Shown here piece by piece: positions 30,638-42,085 of a stretch of DNA of 64,000 nt. A model generated the notes under the pieces. It was not told where the DNA came from, searched no databases, and saw nothing but the letters and a program-made list of their open reading frames with translations. Position 1 is the stretch's first letter. Each line of letters begins with the position of its first letter. This stretch comes from Acanthococcus lagerstroemiae (lineage: Eukaryota; Arthropoda; Insecta; Hemiptera; Eriococcidae). The DNA is taken from positions 34,112,955 through 34,176,954 of the forward strand of contig CM063111.1 of assembly GCA_031841125.1 (NCBI GenBank), in the 5' to 3' direction. The position numbers and the translations under genes were made by a program.

Positions 30638-31309
30638 AATGGACACAGCCAACAAAACAGTTTTCCACCATCTTCACAACCCGTTAACTTCGAAATGTTT
30701 TCATATTGCAATACGTGGAAATGTCCAGTAAAAATCGAACCACCTTTCTTTTGACTAGTAGTTTTCGAAAACGGTAATTCTGGTATCAGCTTACTACCAT
30801 TAATAAATTCTAATTGTTCATTAAAACTAAATCGCGAAAAAGCTTTTTCAATAAGATCCCGAATAGGCATTTTGTGGGCAAAAAATAGAATAAAAATCGG
30901 AGCATTTAAACATGAACGCATTGATTAGTAGATTAGTACATAGAACATTGATCACGTTTCACTGACAACTTCGACTAACATAGCCATAAACGATATTAAA
31001 ATCACTTACAAAACGCACATTTTCCGTCGCGGTAAACATGCTAGTGTGTTTTTGTGTTGGTCATCAACACGGAGGCGGAGTGTAAGTCATGTATAAGTTT
31101 ACGTACAATATGAAAAATAAGCGATAAATTCTGATCGCTGCCCTGACACAAGTTACCAGCTGATTGCCGAACAGTAAATGCTTCTGTTTCAACTGTCTCC
31201 TCAACTACCGACCACAAGACGGCGCCGTTTGTTTAATGTGAGTTTATAAATGTAATAAGCGGCAATAGAATCGCTTCTTTCTTTGCCCAATGTTTCATAT
31301 CTTCCATTT
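30638..31309. other. Non-coding, nothing recognised
   Basis: The 139-codon minus-strand frame at 30502-30921 overlaps the hAT-like element for its last third, and the rest does not resemble a known protein. I leave it unannotated. Confidence 0.35.
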
Positions 31310-32640
31310 GTTACAAATTGATATATTATATGAAAACCTATTTTCTCGAGATTTTTCAGGGTAGGCGGCGCTTTTACCACGCTTACCTGGAAGGCACGCC
31401 ACTGTTACAAAGGCAGGTGAGGGAGGGGCATGAGAAGAGATGCTCCATGGTAAAAGGGTCTTCATCTTCACAGTGTGGGCAGTTGAGAAGGATACTTGGA
31501 TAATGATCACTATCACACAGATCATGATGGGTTTTCCAGGTGAGATGAAGAGCAAGAGTCGATGTACATAAAGTTAGGTCAATTGTAGAAAAGGTGCCGT
31601 AAGAGGAGTTGAGATATGTGTGGGTTTTGTGCGCTGGTTCAGGAGTATCAAGTCAGGGGAGTTGAATAGTACATTGTCAAGAGCGTTGCCGCGACTATTC
31701 GAATGCTTTGAACCCCAGGTCGGACTTACTATGAGCATTGAAGTACCCCCCCCCCCCAGAATGAAGGGAAAAGGTTAATAAGGGTATTTAGGTCGGCTGT
31801 GGAGAGATTCTATTTAGGTGGGATGTTTATAGAACAGAAGGATGATGGGGGTTTTGGAAAAAAGGGGTATTTTGACTGATAGGGCTACTGCTGTGGGGTT
31901 TATATACGCTGTGCAGGGACAGAATTATGTACAAATATCGCTGTTCCAGCACTGGCTTGCTTAGCATAAGTGAAGTCGTGTCGAAAGGTTTGACAGCTAA
32001 ACAAAGTGACTTGATTACGCGGAAGGCGGTGGGTTTCTTGTAGACAGAGGATAAAAGATTGGTATATAGTGATGAGATTTTGGAGATCAGAGAGTCGTTT
32101 ATAGTAACCATTCAGGTTCCACTGCAGGCAGATTGATGTCATCAGGCAGCCGTGATCGCAGACTGTTCGTTGTCAGTAAGCTCATGTGTTGAAGAATCCG
32201 AGTCCAGTGCAGGTCATCCGATGGCAGTGGTCGCAGATTGTTCGTTATCCATGAGCTCGTGTTTTGAAGAATCCGAGTCTGGTGCAGAGGGTAGAGAAGT
32301 TTGATCCATGGTCGTTGTTGTTTGGTTGTGGAGCTTCAGTACTCGAGTAAGCCGATTCTTAAGACCGCTGTGATTAGTACTTGGTCTCAGGAGCGCCAGG
32401 AAGGAAGGGAGTTCATCGCCATTCTCCGTGTAGTGAGATAGAATTGACTTTACGTTGCTTTTCTCAGTGTTCAGCAAGTCGGTGAGGAGATCGAGTAGGT
32501 CTTCCGGTGTGGTTTGGCTGGGTACAGAATTCGGACTTTTGTCGAGTTCTTGGGAGATTGTGGATTTTAGTTCTCGAGGTGCTGAGTCTGTATATCACTC
32601 GAGTTAGCTGCGTTAGTAGTTTTTTCTTCTTGTTTGCGAG
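31310..32640 (-). pseudogene. I-like LINE with ORF1 tail, endonuclease and an in-frame RT deletion
   Basis: From 32640 downward: an ORF1 tail (LPSFLALLRPSTNHSGLKNR, Ser/Asp-rich end), then from 32142 an AP-type endonuclease start (LQWNLNGYYKRLSDLQNLI, ILCLQETH with the catalytic Glu, FRHDFTYAKQASAGTAIFV). Frameshifts follow around the GDFNAH motif near 31770. Later FSTIDLTLCTSTLALHLTWK and DLCDSDHYPSILLN end the endonuclease. Without a break in frame this is followed by CPHCEDEDPFTMEHLFSCPS, the Cys/His motif normally found at the very end of ORF2 after the RT. The entire RT is therefore missing, with the junction near 31480. The relic is non-functional. Confidence 0.8.
32147..32297. repeat. 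75-bp tandem duplication in the I-like ORF1 tail
   Basis: Two units with period 75 (25 codons) share 'gaagaatccgagtc' and 'gttcgtt.tc'; on the minus strand both encode a DSDSS.HEL.DNEQSA-like segment. The duplication lies at the boundary between ORF1 and ORF2. Confidence 0.75.
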
Positions 32641-34540
32641 TTTATGGATGGGTTTGAAAGGCCGACTCGAACAAAATGAGAGTTAATAAGCGGGGGTGGG
32701 GTGCAACAAATTTTTACACAGTGGTCCGAAGCCTCAAATCGCGGTACTGCCTGGAAAATGGAGGATTGGAATTATGTTCATAGAGAAACCTGTAGTAAAA
32801 ATGGTAAACCATTTCATGCTGAAGTCACGTGCTCGGGTGTTTCCGTTTATTCGTGAAAAAGCTTGAATTTGGGCGAAAATTATCCGGCTCGATGATACGA
32901 AGTATTTTTATATCGCCAACTACACCAACTTGCAAATCGAATCCCCGCAATAGGTCGTTCGCTCTTCTCTGCTCTGCTCGGTTGTTGGTCGATATGTACA
33001 ATATATTCGAAGTGATGGATCGTAAAACAGTCGTCATCTTCGCAGTACCAATGAAAATACTCGCGAAAAAGAGCATGACTGGCGCGCAGATGATGCCGAG
33101 CATCTTACCACCCATTTAAAGACGTAACAAACTAGTCCAAACCGCTATATAGGAAAATTTTTACGATGTGAATCCGGCCTCCTACTTTTATGAATCAACG
33201 CACTCGAGAGAGCAGATAAGATTTTATCGTACCGAGTAAAATGTATTTTAAATCTCGCATAAAATAACAACGAAGTGCCCTAAATGCGTAAAATAGACAA
33301 AATGCGATGAGCATTAGCAATTTCTGGCTCGGTAATACGGTAATAATAAAATTCATACTACATTTTCTATATTGGTTTCCCTCGGTTACGTCAGCCGCAG
33401 TTTTAGGATCGATTCGCTCGCAGCAATATCGTATACACATATTTATTCTTTTTTCAAAGAATATAAAACGAAATTCATCGGACTTGTTCCACACGCGCCT
33501 ATTTTGTATAATTGAAATTATCTCGTTATACACGCTCATAATGAGTACAACATGGCGTGTCAAATGCGGACATATATAGCATTTTCAGCACCCCCGAGCT
33601 CGGATCGGCCGCAACACCGAATATAGATTCTTTCCAAAACAAAAAACAAAAAAATCGGCTCGGAGCGAAAAATTAAGTACTTGATGAGTCGACAATACGA
33701 GGTCGAAAAATAAATATAAATTCGGAAGGGTTGTTTTTTTTTCAGCGCTCGGGGGCTTATCATAACTACGTATTAACTGTTTTTCATTTTCGCTTTAACC
33801 TCGCAATGACAAATCAGTCGGAAGGTTAGAAGCAGCTGCTTTTTTCCAAAACTTAATTTACACTCGCCGATTAATAGAATTTTAAATTTCCGCGCGCGCC
33901 GACCCTTTTCGGCGGAATTTAATTTTTCTCGTCCGCGATCATATATACGCGCGGTCCGTTTTGCACGCCACTCTCGCTAATCCCCGCAATTCGTTTTTAT
34001 TAAAAATCATCGCCGCGACGCGTTGGCGCGTAAATCGAAAATCCAATTTTAGAAAATTCGCGCCAGACGCCGAACTCGGCGGAATTTCTTCCGCAATAAA
34101 TTAATTAGCATTTTTACGAGACGACATTCGAGCAAATTGCGGATCGTGATCTCGAAAATTAATTACGAAATTATACGAGCGCTCGCGAAATTAATACCGA
34201 GAAGAATAATTAATTAGTAAGACAAAATTATAGAACGGGAAAGAACGAGAAAGGAGTTTAAAAAAATAAATAATAGAAAAAATATCGAGTACAAAAAATA
34301 ATTGTGTTTTCTGAATTATTTCGATACTAGATTGTAGTTTTAATTAAACCCGGACTGGGGAAAAAACGCCAGGTTCTCGGGTTTAATTATTTTTCTATGC
34401 AGCAGAGAGCTAGACTAGTTTGATTTCGATTTTGCTGCGTCGCAGTTGACGAAGATGACTAATCAATAATTTATTTTCTGTTCCAATGTCTTCTTCTGCG
34501 AGCTCGAAAAGGACCAAAGAAGTCAGTCATTATTATCGCC
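32641..34540. other. CpG-rich unique island 6 with TAATTA clusters
   Basis: No repeats recognised. Strong CpG content around 33880-34060 (cgcgcgcgccgaccc, cgccgcgacgcgttggcgcg) and several TAATTA/ATTA words between 34100 and 34215 and near 34340. Such words are homeodomain core sites; a regulatory role is an inference only. The paired antisense frames around 32825-33119 and 33195-33579 are not recognised. Confidence 0.4.
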
Positions 34541-34544
34541 CCCT

Positions 34545-34880
34545 TTACGTGTGCTACCTTGGCGTGGTGAGGGAGCTTAAGAAGTACTAAAGGCACATAG
34601 GAGAAGGGAATCTCTGACAGATAAACTTTGGTGAAAGCAAGAGGATACTATATTAGTATTTTCCCCTGCAAATGCACCTCCACCACCACAGTTATGATGG
34701 CAACTCACAAAAAGTAAATAATAATTCCATGCGTAAAAAGTCTCTCACGCGGATGTCCGGGCGGAGACTACTTAGTGAGAAACTATCAGAATTGAGAATA
34801 GGGAAATGGAATGTAAGGACACTAACTGAGGGGTCTAAATGCAAACAAGACAAGATCCAAATTTCACAAAATCGAGTTAC
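34545..34880 (+). pseudogene. RTE-type LINE 5' end
   Basis: Contains 'accttggcgtggtgaggg', a 5' leader that I associate with RTE-clade elements, and from about 34780 the endonuclease start ELRIGKWNVRTLTEGSKCKQ. The copy breaks off after about 30 codons of endonuclease, so it is truncated on its 3' side, which is unusual for a LINE and suggests later deletion or recombination. Confidence 0.6.
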
Positions 34881-35024
34881 GCACGGTACTGGATAGAGCA
34901 TTGCAAGCCGAATCGAATGCGGCAAACAGATTTTTGCGAAATTCATTTCTTTAGCGTAAAAAAAGGCCTTCATGACATGTTCCAATGGATCATGTGAGTT
35001 TTCGGGGTTAAGGTTTCGGTGACC

Positions 35025-35385
35025 GAAGTTTATTTATTTAATAAGTGATCCCCACTACAGCCTTGAAGGCCATTTTACGGCGGGGTGTTCTACAGTTTTG
35101 TACTTACATCTCATGGGGATAAAGGAGAAAAAATAAAAATAAATAAAAATAAAAAAGTTTATACATGTAAATATATGCATCTGCGCGTAAGGATGAGCGC
35201 AGGGAGTGAGGATAAGAAGGAAGGGGACATTGGCAGCCAAGGAAACCATATTTTTCCAGTTTGGTGAAGCTTCAGGAAAGAGAAAGAGAGCGAGATGGCG
35301 GCAGTAATATCATAAAGCGGTACCTCATATGTGCGAAATATAGTTCACGAAGAAATTCAGATCTACAGAAATAAAAGATATCTAT

Positions 35386-35388
<3 letters not shown>
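35025..35388 (-). mobile_element. LINE 3' UTR with (AAAT)n tail
   Basis: On the minus strand the sequence ends '...gtagtggggatcacttatt' followed by aaataaataaac, a typical LINE 3' end. No coding part is attached. It adjoins the T29 run, which would be an A run on the same strand. Confidence 0.5.

Positions 35389-35417
<29 letters not shown>
35389..35417 (-). repeat. T29 homopolymer (poly-A on minus strand)
   Basis: 29 T residues, probably the tail of a minus-strand retroelement whose body I cannot identify in the sequence to its right (35418-35600). Confidence 0.85.
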
Positions 35418-35422
<5 letters not shown>

Positions 35423-35610
35423 TTTTTACTATCCAGAAAGGATTACGAGTGTAATCTTAATACTAATTTATGTATTGCTAGAATTAAGGCGAGCGCAGAA
35501 TTCTAGGGCTAGGGATGGGTGGTCGTGGTTGTCTGAGAGGAGGTGTTCAAGTGTAGAGGGAAACGTAAGGAGTTACGTGCAGCTTGGTGTGTGGGGCAGT
35601 CAATTAATAT

Positions 35611-36411
35611 ATGGAAGAACTCACTGAAGCCATCAGAAATTTATCCACCGATATAAAAGAAATGAAAAAAAACCTAGAAAATACGGACTCGAGAATTAAG
35701 GAAATGTCAAAAACGATCGCGAATATGGGTATAGAACAAAACAACATAAAAAGCACCATGCACGAGATAATCGAGGAAAACAAAAGCCTGAAAGCACAGG
35801 TAAATCAGCTCGAGCAATACTCCACGAAACCAAACCTAATAATTAATGGCATCCCGCTCCAGAAAGACGAAAACTTACATGAAATGATCAAATCCATTGG
35901 GGACAAGCTGGATGTCACGCTGAAAGAACACGACATCATCGTAGTACATATAGACTACCATCTCAATTCAATCCGCCACCAGTTACGTCTACAGAATTAC
36001 TATAAGAAAGCAAAAATCTTGGTAAACGCGCGAAAAACAAAACCCACCACAGACATTCTCGATATAGACGTTAACCCAGCGATACCTATCTATATCAGCG
36101 AGCATCTGACAGAACAGAATGCAATCTTACTTCGAAAAGCTCAAGAGCTCAAAAATTATGGCTACCTACGTTCAATATGTCTGGCAGGAAGATGGGAAAA
36201 TTCTCGTGAAAGAGAACGAAAACTCACGCGCAGTAAGGATTTCCATAGAAGAAGACATCGCCGGCCTCAGAGAGAAAGGATGGCGAATGGATCAAACCAG
36301 ACACAAGAGCAACGCACACCACCAGTAACCAGAGGCGGAAACTACAAAAAATCCCAACAGACAACGATCACGCAGTACAACAAAACGAACCCTGAGCGTG
36401 GCGCAAAATAA
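35611..36411 (+). CDS. LINE ORF1: coiled coil plus FP-like domain
   Basis: An intact 266-codon frame. Residues ~1-70 form a heptad-rich coiled coil (MEELTEAIRNLSTDIKEMKK and onward). Residues ~70-200 match the pattern of the 'FP-like' nucleic acid-binding domain in ORF1 of insect LINEs: QLEQYSTKPNLIINGIP, an acidic helix, DIIVVH, then IYISEHLTEQNAILLRKAQE. The C-terminus (~200-266) is basic and Gln/Thr/Asn-rich and is probably out of frame: another frame from 36119 has VWQEDGKILVKENENSRAVR (36168-36230), the expected end of the domain (W...GKI.V...). There is thus a likely -1/+1 shift near 36175. The endonuclease of the same element follows at 36480-37190. ORF1 proteins bind the element's RNA in the ribonucleoprotein particle. 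Confidence 0.75.
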   Translation: MEELTEAIRNLSTDIKEMKKNLENTDSRIKEMSKTIANMGIEQNNIKSTMHEIIEENKSLKAQVNQLEQYSTKPNLIINGIPLQKDENLHEMIKSIGDKLDVTLKEHDIIVVHIDYHLNSIRHQLRLQNYYKKAKILVNARKTKPTTDILDIDVNPAIPIYISEHLTEQNAILLRKAQELKNYGYLRSICLAGRWENSRERERKLTRSKDFHRRRHRRPQRERMANGSNQTQEQRTPPVTRGGNYKKSQQTTITQYNKTNPERGAK

Positions 36412-36479
36412 CGACATAAACCGAACCCAACCTGCCCATCTAGGCCCGGTCAGTCAGGGCAGCCAGACCAAAACCCCTA

Positions 36480-37190
36480 ACAGGTAATTCACTCAAATTA
36501 AATAATTTGGATAACGTAACAAAGAATGAAACCAAAAGTAAAACGCATAGAAATAGAGGTAGAGAACTGAATATAGCCAGCCTAGTATGTCAGAACCTTA
36601 AAATACGAAGAAAACTTGATAGAACTTGAACACGCACTAAGACAGACTAAAATTGATATCATCGGACTAGGAGAGGTCAGAAGAAACGGAGAAGGCATTA
36701 TAGAAACCAAGGAAAAAAATCTGCTCTGTTATATAGGCAACAATTTCGGCCAAAGGGGAGTAGGATTTTGGATAAATAAAAAATTCAAAAAAGACACAAT
36801 AGAATTCAGAGGTATCAGTCATTGTATTGCAGTGTTAACAGTCGACATAGATAAGAAACACTATCCTTAATTCAGGTATATGTGTACGCTCCAACGGCTC
36901 TACTTCCGAAAAAGAGATTACTGACAACTTCTATGACCAACTACTACAGACACTCAACGAAGTTAAAAAGGTTAAAAAAACAAAAATAATCATAATGGGA
37001 GACTTTAAAATAGCCAAATAAGCAAACGATCTAAAGAGGAAAAAACGAACCTAGGACCATACAATTTTGGTGATAGAAACGAGAGAGGCTGGAAAGTAAT
37101 CAGATTCTGTCAGGAAAACTAACTAAAAATCATTAACACTTTCTTTAAGAAAAGGAATGCAAAAAGATGGACTTGGGAATCCCGGAAGGT
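36480..37190 (+). pseudogene. LINE ORF2 start: endonuclease, 3' truncated
   Basis: Degenerate but continuous homology. IELEHALRQTKIDIIGLGEV (catalytic Glu) and GQRGVGFWINKKFKK are in one frame to 36868; after a shift come IQVYAPT-like and 'EKEITDNFYDQLLQTLNEV', then KIIIMGDFK, LGPYNFGDRNERG and RWTWESR near 37190. The copy stops before the final SDH motif and the RT, at about 37195, where foldback sequence begins. It is the closest relative in the window of the endonuclease scrap at 13610-13757. Together with 35611-36411 it forms a 5' portion of one LINE. Confidence 0.75.
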
Positions 37191-37199
37191 GAGTAGATA

Positions 37200-38822
37200 A
37201 ATTTCTCTGCATTTTTCTAAAGTTATTGAATTGTAGCCAGCTAACAGTTTTCTGTATAATAGGTCCAGGGCCGACAACTTTTCATAATTCCATGTGCAGC
37301 GAAGAAAACAACACTGATTTTACACAATAACGTTGTATTATCGTATAATTAGGCCGCATGCATGAAAATTAAGCGTTGACGTCGAAGCAAAAGAGCGGAG
37401 TGAGAGCTTTCGTTCCGAAGGGAAAGATAGAAGTTTACGTTTTGGCTTTAGTCCGTATGCGTAAGCTTTCTCTTTCACTTCAAAGCGAACGCTCCACAAA
37501 ATGAAGCGATTGGTTCAAAGATCACAACGTTTGTTCATGTTGTTACCAGCCGACATTTCCAGTGTTTTCCAAAGAATTTCTTCAAAAATCTTCAGGAATA
37601 TTTGCCAATAATTTATAAAGAATTTCATCGGAAATATTTGGGGGAAAACTCCGATGGTTTTTGAAAGAATTTTATCGAAAATCTTCAGGAAGAATCTCCG
37701 ATGATTTCCAGAGAATAATTTCATTGGAAATCTTCGAGAAGAATCTCCGATGATTTTTAAGGAATTTCATCAGAAATTTTTGGGGGAAAAAATTTCGATA
37801 ATTTCCGAAGAGTAGAGACTATTTTTCACTCATGCTATGGAATTAGAGATTTTCCCCGAAGATTTTTCATGGAATTCTTCGGAAACCAGCCCACAATTTC
37901 CGAAGAATTTTATCGAAAATAATTTGAAAAAAATCTCCGATAATTTCAAAAATACAAAAAAATGTCATTGAAAATCTTCGAAAATAATCTCCACTAATTT
38001 TCAGAGAATTTCATCGAAAATCATCAGAAAAAATTTCCAACAATTTCGGAAAAATTTTGGAAATTTCTGATTCCATCGCATGAGTGCGAAATAGTCTCAG
38101 TTCTTCGGGGATCGGAATTTTTCCCTAAAAATCCTCGACGGAGTTCCTTAAAAATCATCGGAGATTCTTCTCGAAGATTTCCAATGAAATTCTTCGAAGA
38201 TCATCGAACATTTTCCCTGAAGATTTTTGATAAAATTCTTCAAAAACCATAAGAGTTTTTCCTTCGAATATTTCCTATAAAATTCTTCGAAAATTATCAG
38301 AAAATTTCTCGATGAATTTTGATGACATTTTTTGTAAAATATTGACAATTAAAAACTTCCGATGAGATTCTTCATTAATTGCAGGAATTTTTTTGCAAAC
38401 ATTTCCACTGAAATTTCTTAAGAATCATCGGAAATTCTCCTTTATTTCCGATGAAATTATTCATAGGAAATCATCGGCGATTTTTCCTGAAGATTTTCGA
38501 TAAAATGCTTCAAAATCTACCAGAGTTTTTCCCGAATGTTTCCTATTCAAAAATTATTGGAAAATTTTCTCGAAGAATTTTGATACAATTTTTTGGAAAA
38601 GATTGGAAATTCTTTTTGAAGATTTCCAATGGGATTCTTAGGAAATTTTCTGGACTTTTTTCCAAAAATTTCCGATGAAATTCGTTTAAAATCATCGGAG
38701 ATTCTTCTCAAAGATTTCCAATGAAATTATTCGTTGGAAATCATCAGGGATTTTTCCTGATGATTTCTGATAAAAGTTTTCAAAAACTATCGGATTTTTC
38801 CCAAATATTTTTGATAAAATTC
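37200..38822. mobile_element. Foldback element copy 2
   Basis: 37230-37555 corresponds to the reverse complement of the outer arm at 3578-3900. 37556-38822 is the subrepeated inner part, palindromic around about 37955 ('cactcatgctatggaatta' at 37825 is mirrored at 38065-38090; 'gagactat' and 'atagtctc' on either side). The right side follows 2640-3320 of copy 1 closely, in the same orientation. The right outer arm is missing. Between the two copies a whole element can be inferred: outer arm, inner arm, inner arm inverted, outer arm inverted, with no coding region seen. Confidence 0.75.
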
Positions 38823-40200
38823 TTTTGATGTGTTTCATATGTAAAAGAACGCATATTATATGCGCAAACTAAGAATGCAAATCGCATTGTTCTATCTTTT
38901 CTGTTTTCAGGTTGTAAGCAGTTGAAGCAATCTAAAAAAAATATCAAACACTTTGGCTTTCCCACTCTCTCCCCCAAGAAAAAAGAAATTCAAGGTACTG
39001 GTCGGTCGATATGGTACCATAGAAGGGGGAGGGGATACTCGCTGATCATCCAACATTTTGAAAACAATCTGAATACCCACATGCAAAAAAGGTCCGCCTC
39101 AATACAGAATTACTTGCATTCAAGTTTTTTGTTCTGACAGCCCCCTTCAACTAAAAGCAGGGACGCCCTGTATATCCAAGTCGCACGAATCTCCGGTTAG
39201 CCGAAGGTCACCCCCACCCTTTGTTACCAAACAGTTCGAAGTGTTGCGAATTTACAATTCAATACATTGGCGGGGTGAGAAAAGGGGAGGGGTCGCCGAA
39301 CGTATAAATTTGTACATTAGCAAAAACGGAATAGCTAGAGAGATTTTTGGTCTGAAAACCAATATATAAAATGATATATACAAGGAAAGAAAACAAAAAC
39401 GCAACATTTATTAACGCGCAGGAAACGAGACCAAGAAGGGGTGGACAGTTTGACAGGTAATATTATTATCGATAGCTTTATACCGTCGCCCAATATTAAA
39501 TTTCGGGTTGATGGGGCGCCGGCGGCGGGGTACTATTCGCGTGTAACTTTCGAATTCATTTATCTGCTACAGGATTTGGCAAACGATTAACTTTGCGACA
39601 TCTCCGAAAATGCGAGGCGGCGACGGAGAGGTAACGCGGACGAAAAAGGGGACCGTAGGGGGGGGAGAAAGGGAGCACGTATAGTCGTTTCTCGTAATAT
39701 TGACGAAGCTCGCCGGCGATCCAATTTGTTAAATTCGCAATAAAACAAAACCCCTGTTTTCCTCCCGCAATCACGAAGCAAACAAGTTTTAAACTTGGTA
39801 TCCGGACGAGGGGGGGACAGGGGCCATCCGGAGTTTCCGCTGTATACCAATATTATATCTTGTACGCTGTACATTTCGCCAAAATTTCGATTTTCAACGT
39901 CAGCACGATTTTCTAATTACACGGGCATCGTCGATTTTATGAAAACGTGGCGGCAGGGTTGCCTCGATGAAACGAAAGAAAGAGCGAGAAAATGATTGTC
40001 TCTTTGCTGCGTGGACTTTAAAGCCCCTGTAAACTGCAGATTACCGTCTTCGACGTCGAATCGGCTCGGTAATTAAAAAATGCATTCGATAATAGCGCAC
40101 GTAAACTGAGCCTTTAGTGCGTTTTTACTCAGCTGGTAATTGGTTCGAACTGGTTTTCTGCCTTCGGTATAATATTCATCCGGTTTTTAGGCACGGCAGG

Positions 40201-40233
<33 letters not shown>

Positions 40234-40600
40234 AAGAGGAAATCGCGATTTAAATGCAATCAGATGCCAAGATTGGTTGTCGTAATTATTATATACGCGC
40301 GATGACGATGAAATAGCGGCGTACAAGTACAAACTGGCGATGGCCGCGCTTATGGGCGTCGAAGAAAAGAGAAAAAAGCAAGTTTTGCGACCTCCTATGT
40401 CAGCCACGATATTGAAAAGTTCGCACGTTCGCAGCCCGCCCTTTGCTGCGTTTTTGCAGTAGAGGGAAAAACTGTGTGCACAGAGTCAATCGTAGTGATT
40501 CATTAATTCCTCGTACATTACGGTAAGATTACCAAGTAAGCTATGCCGCACTGCCGGGTAACGAGTACTTGCAACAGAATGAACCTAGAGATCAAGGATG
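38823..40600. other. Unique island 7
   Basis: No recognisable gene. From 39380 the sequence becomes CpG-richer. A 'cagggacgccctgtat' phrase at 39160 resembles a transposon end but has no partner. Contains a purine microsatellite at 40198-40232. Confidence 0.4.
40198..40232 (+). repeat. (GA)n microsatellite
   Basis: GA repeats interrupted once, extending into a purine-rich stretch. Confidence 0.85.
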
Positions 40601-40679
40601 GCGCTGTGCAGGGGTGTCACTCACCTCATCACTTCTCGAGTCGGTCAAGTTTGAGCTTTCCTTCAGTAATCGGTAAATT

Positions 40680-40970
40680 CGCCGGAGCCCAGGAAATCAT
40701 TTGGGAGGACAAGAAAATCACCCGGACATTTTCCCGAATCTTTTTCCCCGAATACTAAGATCCCGAAAACCAAAACCCCGAATTATTTTCCTCAAATACC
40801 GAAATCTCGAATCCTTTTACTCCACGGCTATTTCCCTGAACGGACAATATCTCGAAGACCAGATCCCCAACGGACAAAAACCCGCACATCGTTTGTCCAA
40901 ACGGAGGAACACCCGTGTAGACAAAATCCCGGAAAAAAATTTTTACACCATCTCCCCGTAGTCCAAAAAT
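40680..40970 (+). repeat. Degenerate 'cccgaa' repeat stretch
   Basis: The words cccgaa, ccccgaa, ctcgaa and aaatcccg recur at short irregular distances (for example 40733, 40748, 40763, 40779 and 40810). It looks like a decayed short-unit tandem repeat. The open frame 40701-40961 results from it and is not supported as a gene. Confidence 0.5.
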
Positions 40971-41383
40971 GAGATTTTTTCTTCAATCTTTTAAAGTGAG
41001 TTACATTTTCGAAGTTCGTTTATTTCCGTGTACAGTTCGTGAGAGAATATAAGAAAGTCTCACAGTCTGACATCATTGTGGAATAAGGTACGGATGTACT
41101 CCAGAACGTTATTTTCATTTTTGTAAGTCAGATAGGAAGCGGCTCAGTGGCATCGCGTGGTGTTCTTTCTCAGGTGTTCAACTGGCGGGTCTACGCCCCC
41201 CCCCCCCATCAAAAACGTATAGTCAGTAACAGTATGTATAAATAATGAGTGTCAATGAAGAATGAAGTTGCATCCATCCACTCACCACATAGCAAAGCAT
41301 GCGCATGCGTTTCCAGAACGTTAATTTTTGCTGGTGAACACTGCCATTTAAATTAACAAAGCCTCCCCTTCACTCTTCGTGGT

Positions 41384-41780
41384 CTTTGTTGCGAACGCCA
41401 CTGCGACCGAACCGATGAGAGTGTCCAATGTTGCTAGTGAATAACCTACGCGATTCCCATAGTATGTGACAAAGATAACGCCATTGCGACAATACCAACA
41501 AGAGTGTGCAATGTTGTTAGTGAACATCCTTACACAATTCTCATAGTATGTGACAAAGATGACACCACTGCAACAAGACTGATGAGAGTGTGCAATGTAG
41601 CTAATGAACAACCTACGCAATTCCCATAGTATGTGACAAAGATAACGCCATTGCAACAAGACCGACAAGTGTGTTGCAATGTTGCTAGTGAACATCCTAC
41701 GCGATTCCCGTAGTATGTGACAAAGATAACACCACTGTAACAAGACAAAAAAGAGTGTGCAATATTGCTAGTGAACATCC
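41384..41780. repeat. 84-bp tandem repeat, about 4.7 copies
   Basis: The landmark 'agtatgtgacaaagat' occurs at 41461, 41545, 41628 and 41712, giving a period of 83-84 bp. Because 84 is a multiple of 3, long frames appear on the minus strand (28-residue unit with GVIFVTYYGN); they are by-products. The array adjoins the RT scrap at 41790-42085. Confidence 0.9.
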
Positions 41781-41789
41781 GGCTTTGAA

Positions 41790-42085
41790 AAGTGATGATA
41801 AACGTATAGAATCAAAAACTTTCCGAAAATCTACGAATAATAGGTACAATGGTTGATTATATTCCCTTGTTTTTTCTTTTAGTTATCCAATTATGAATAA
41901 CTTGTCCGTGGTAGAATAATGTCTATGAAATCCTGCCTGTTCAGCACCTTGGCATTGATCCAGTGGTGGGTACATGCGGTTTTTGATTATTTTGGCAAAC
42001 ATTTTTTCTAAATTTGAACTCAAACTTATTGGCCTGTAATTATTCGTATCATTTCATCTCCTCCTTTTTTAAATACTAATATGAT
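41790..42085 (-). pseudogene. LINE relic: N-terminal RT blocks (RTE-like)
   Basis: On the minus strand: FKKGGD, NNYRPISLSSNLEKMFAKII, KNRMYPPLDQCQGAEQAGFH, then PLYLLFVDFRKVFDSI. These are RT blocks 0 to 3 with the first catalytic Asp region (VDF.KVFD). Some stops and frame changes. The copy is truncated by the 84-bp repeat before the YADD box. Confidence 0.75.

Noticed and set aside
30502..30921. 139-codon minus-strand gene
   Set aside because: Its end lies in a hAT-like element and the rest has no recognisable domain.
41348..41778. 131-codon repeat protein on the minus strand
   Set aside because: Two overlapping frames remain open only because the tandem unit is 84 bp.
41384..41780. CRISPR-like array
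   Set aside because: Contiguous 84-bp repeats without distinct spacers, in an animal genome.
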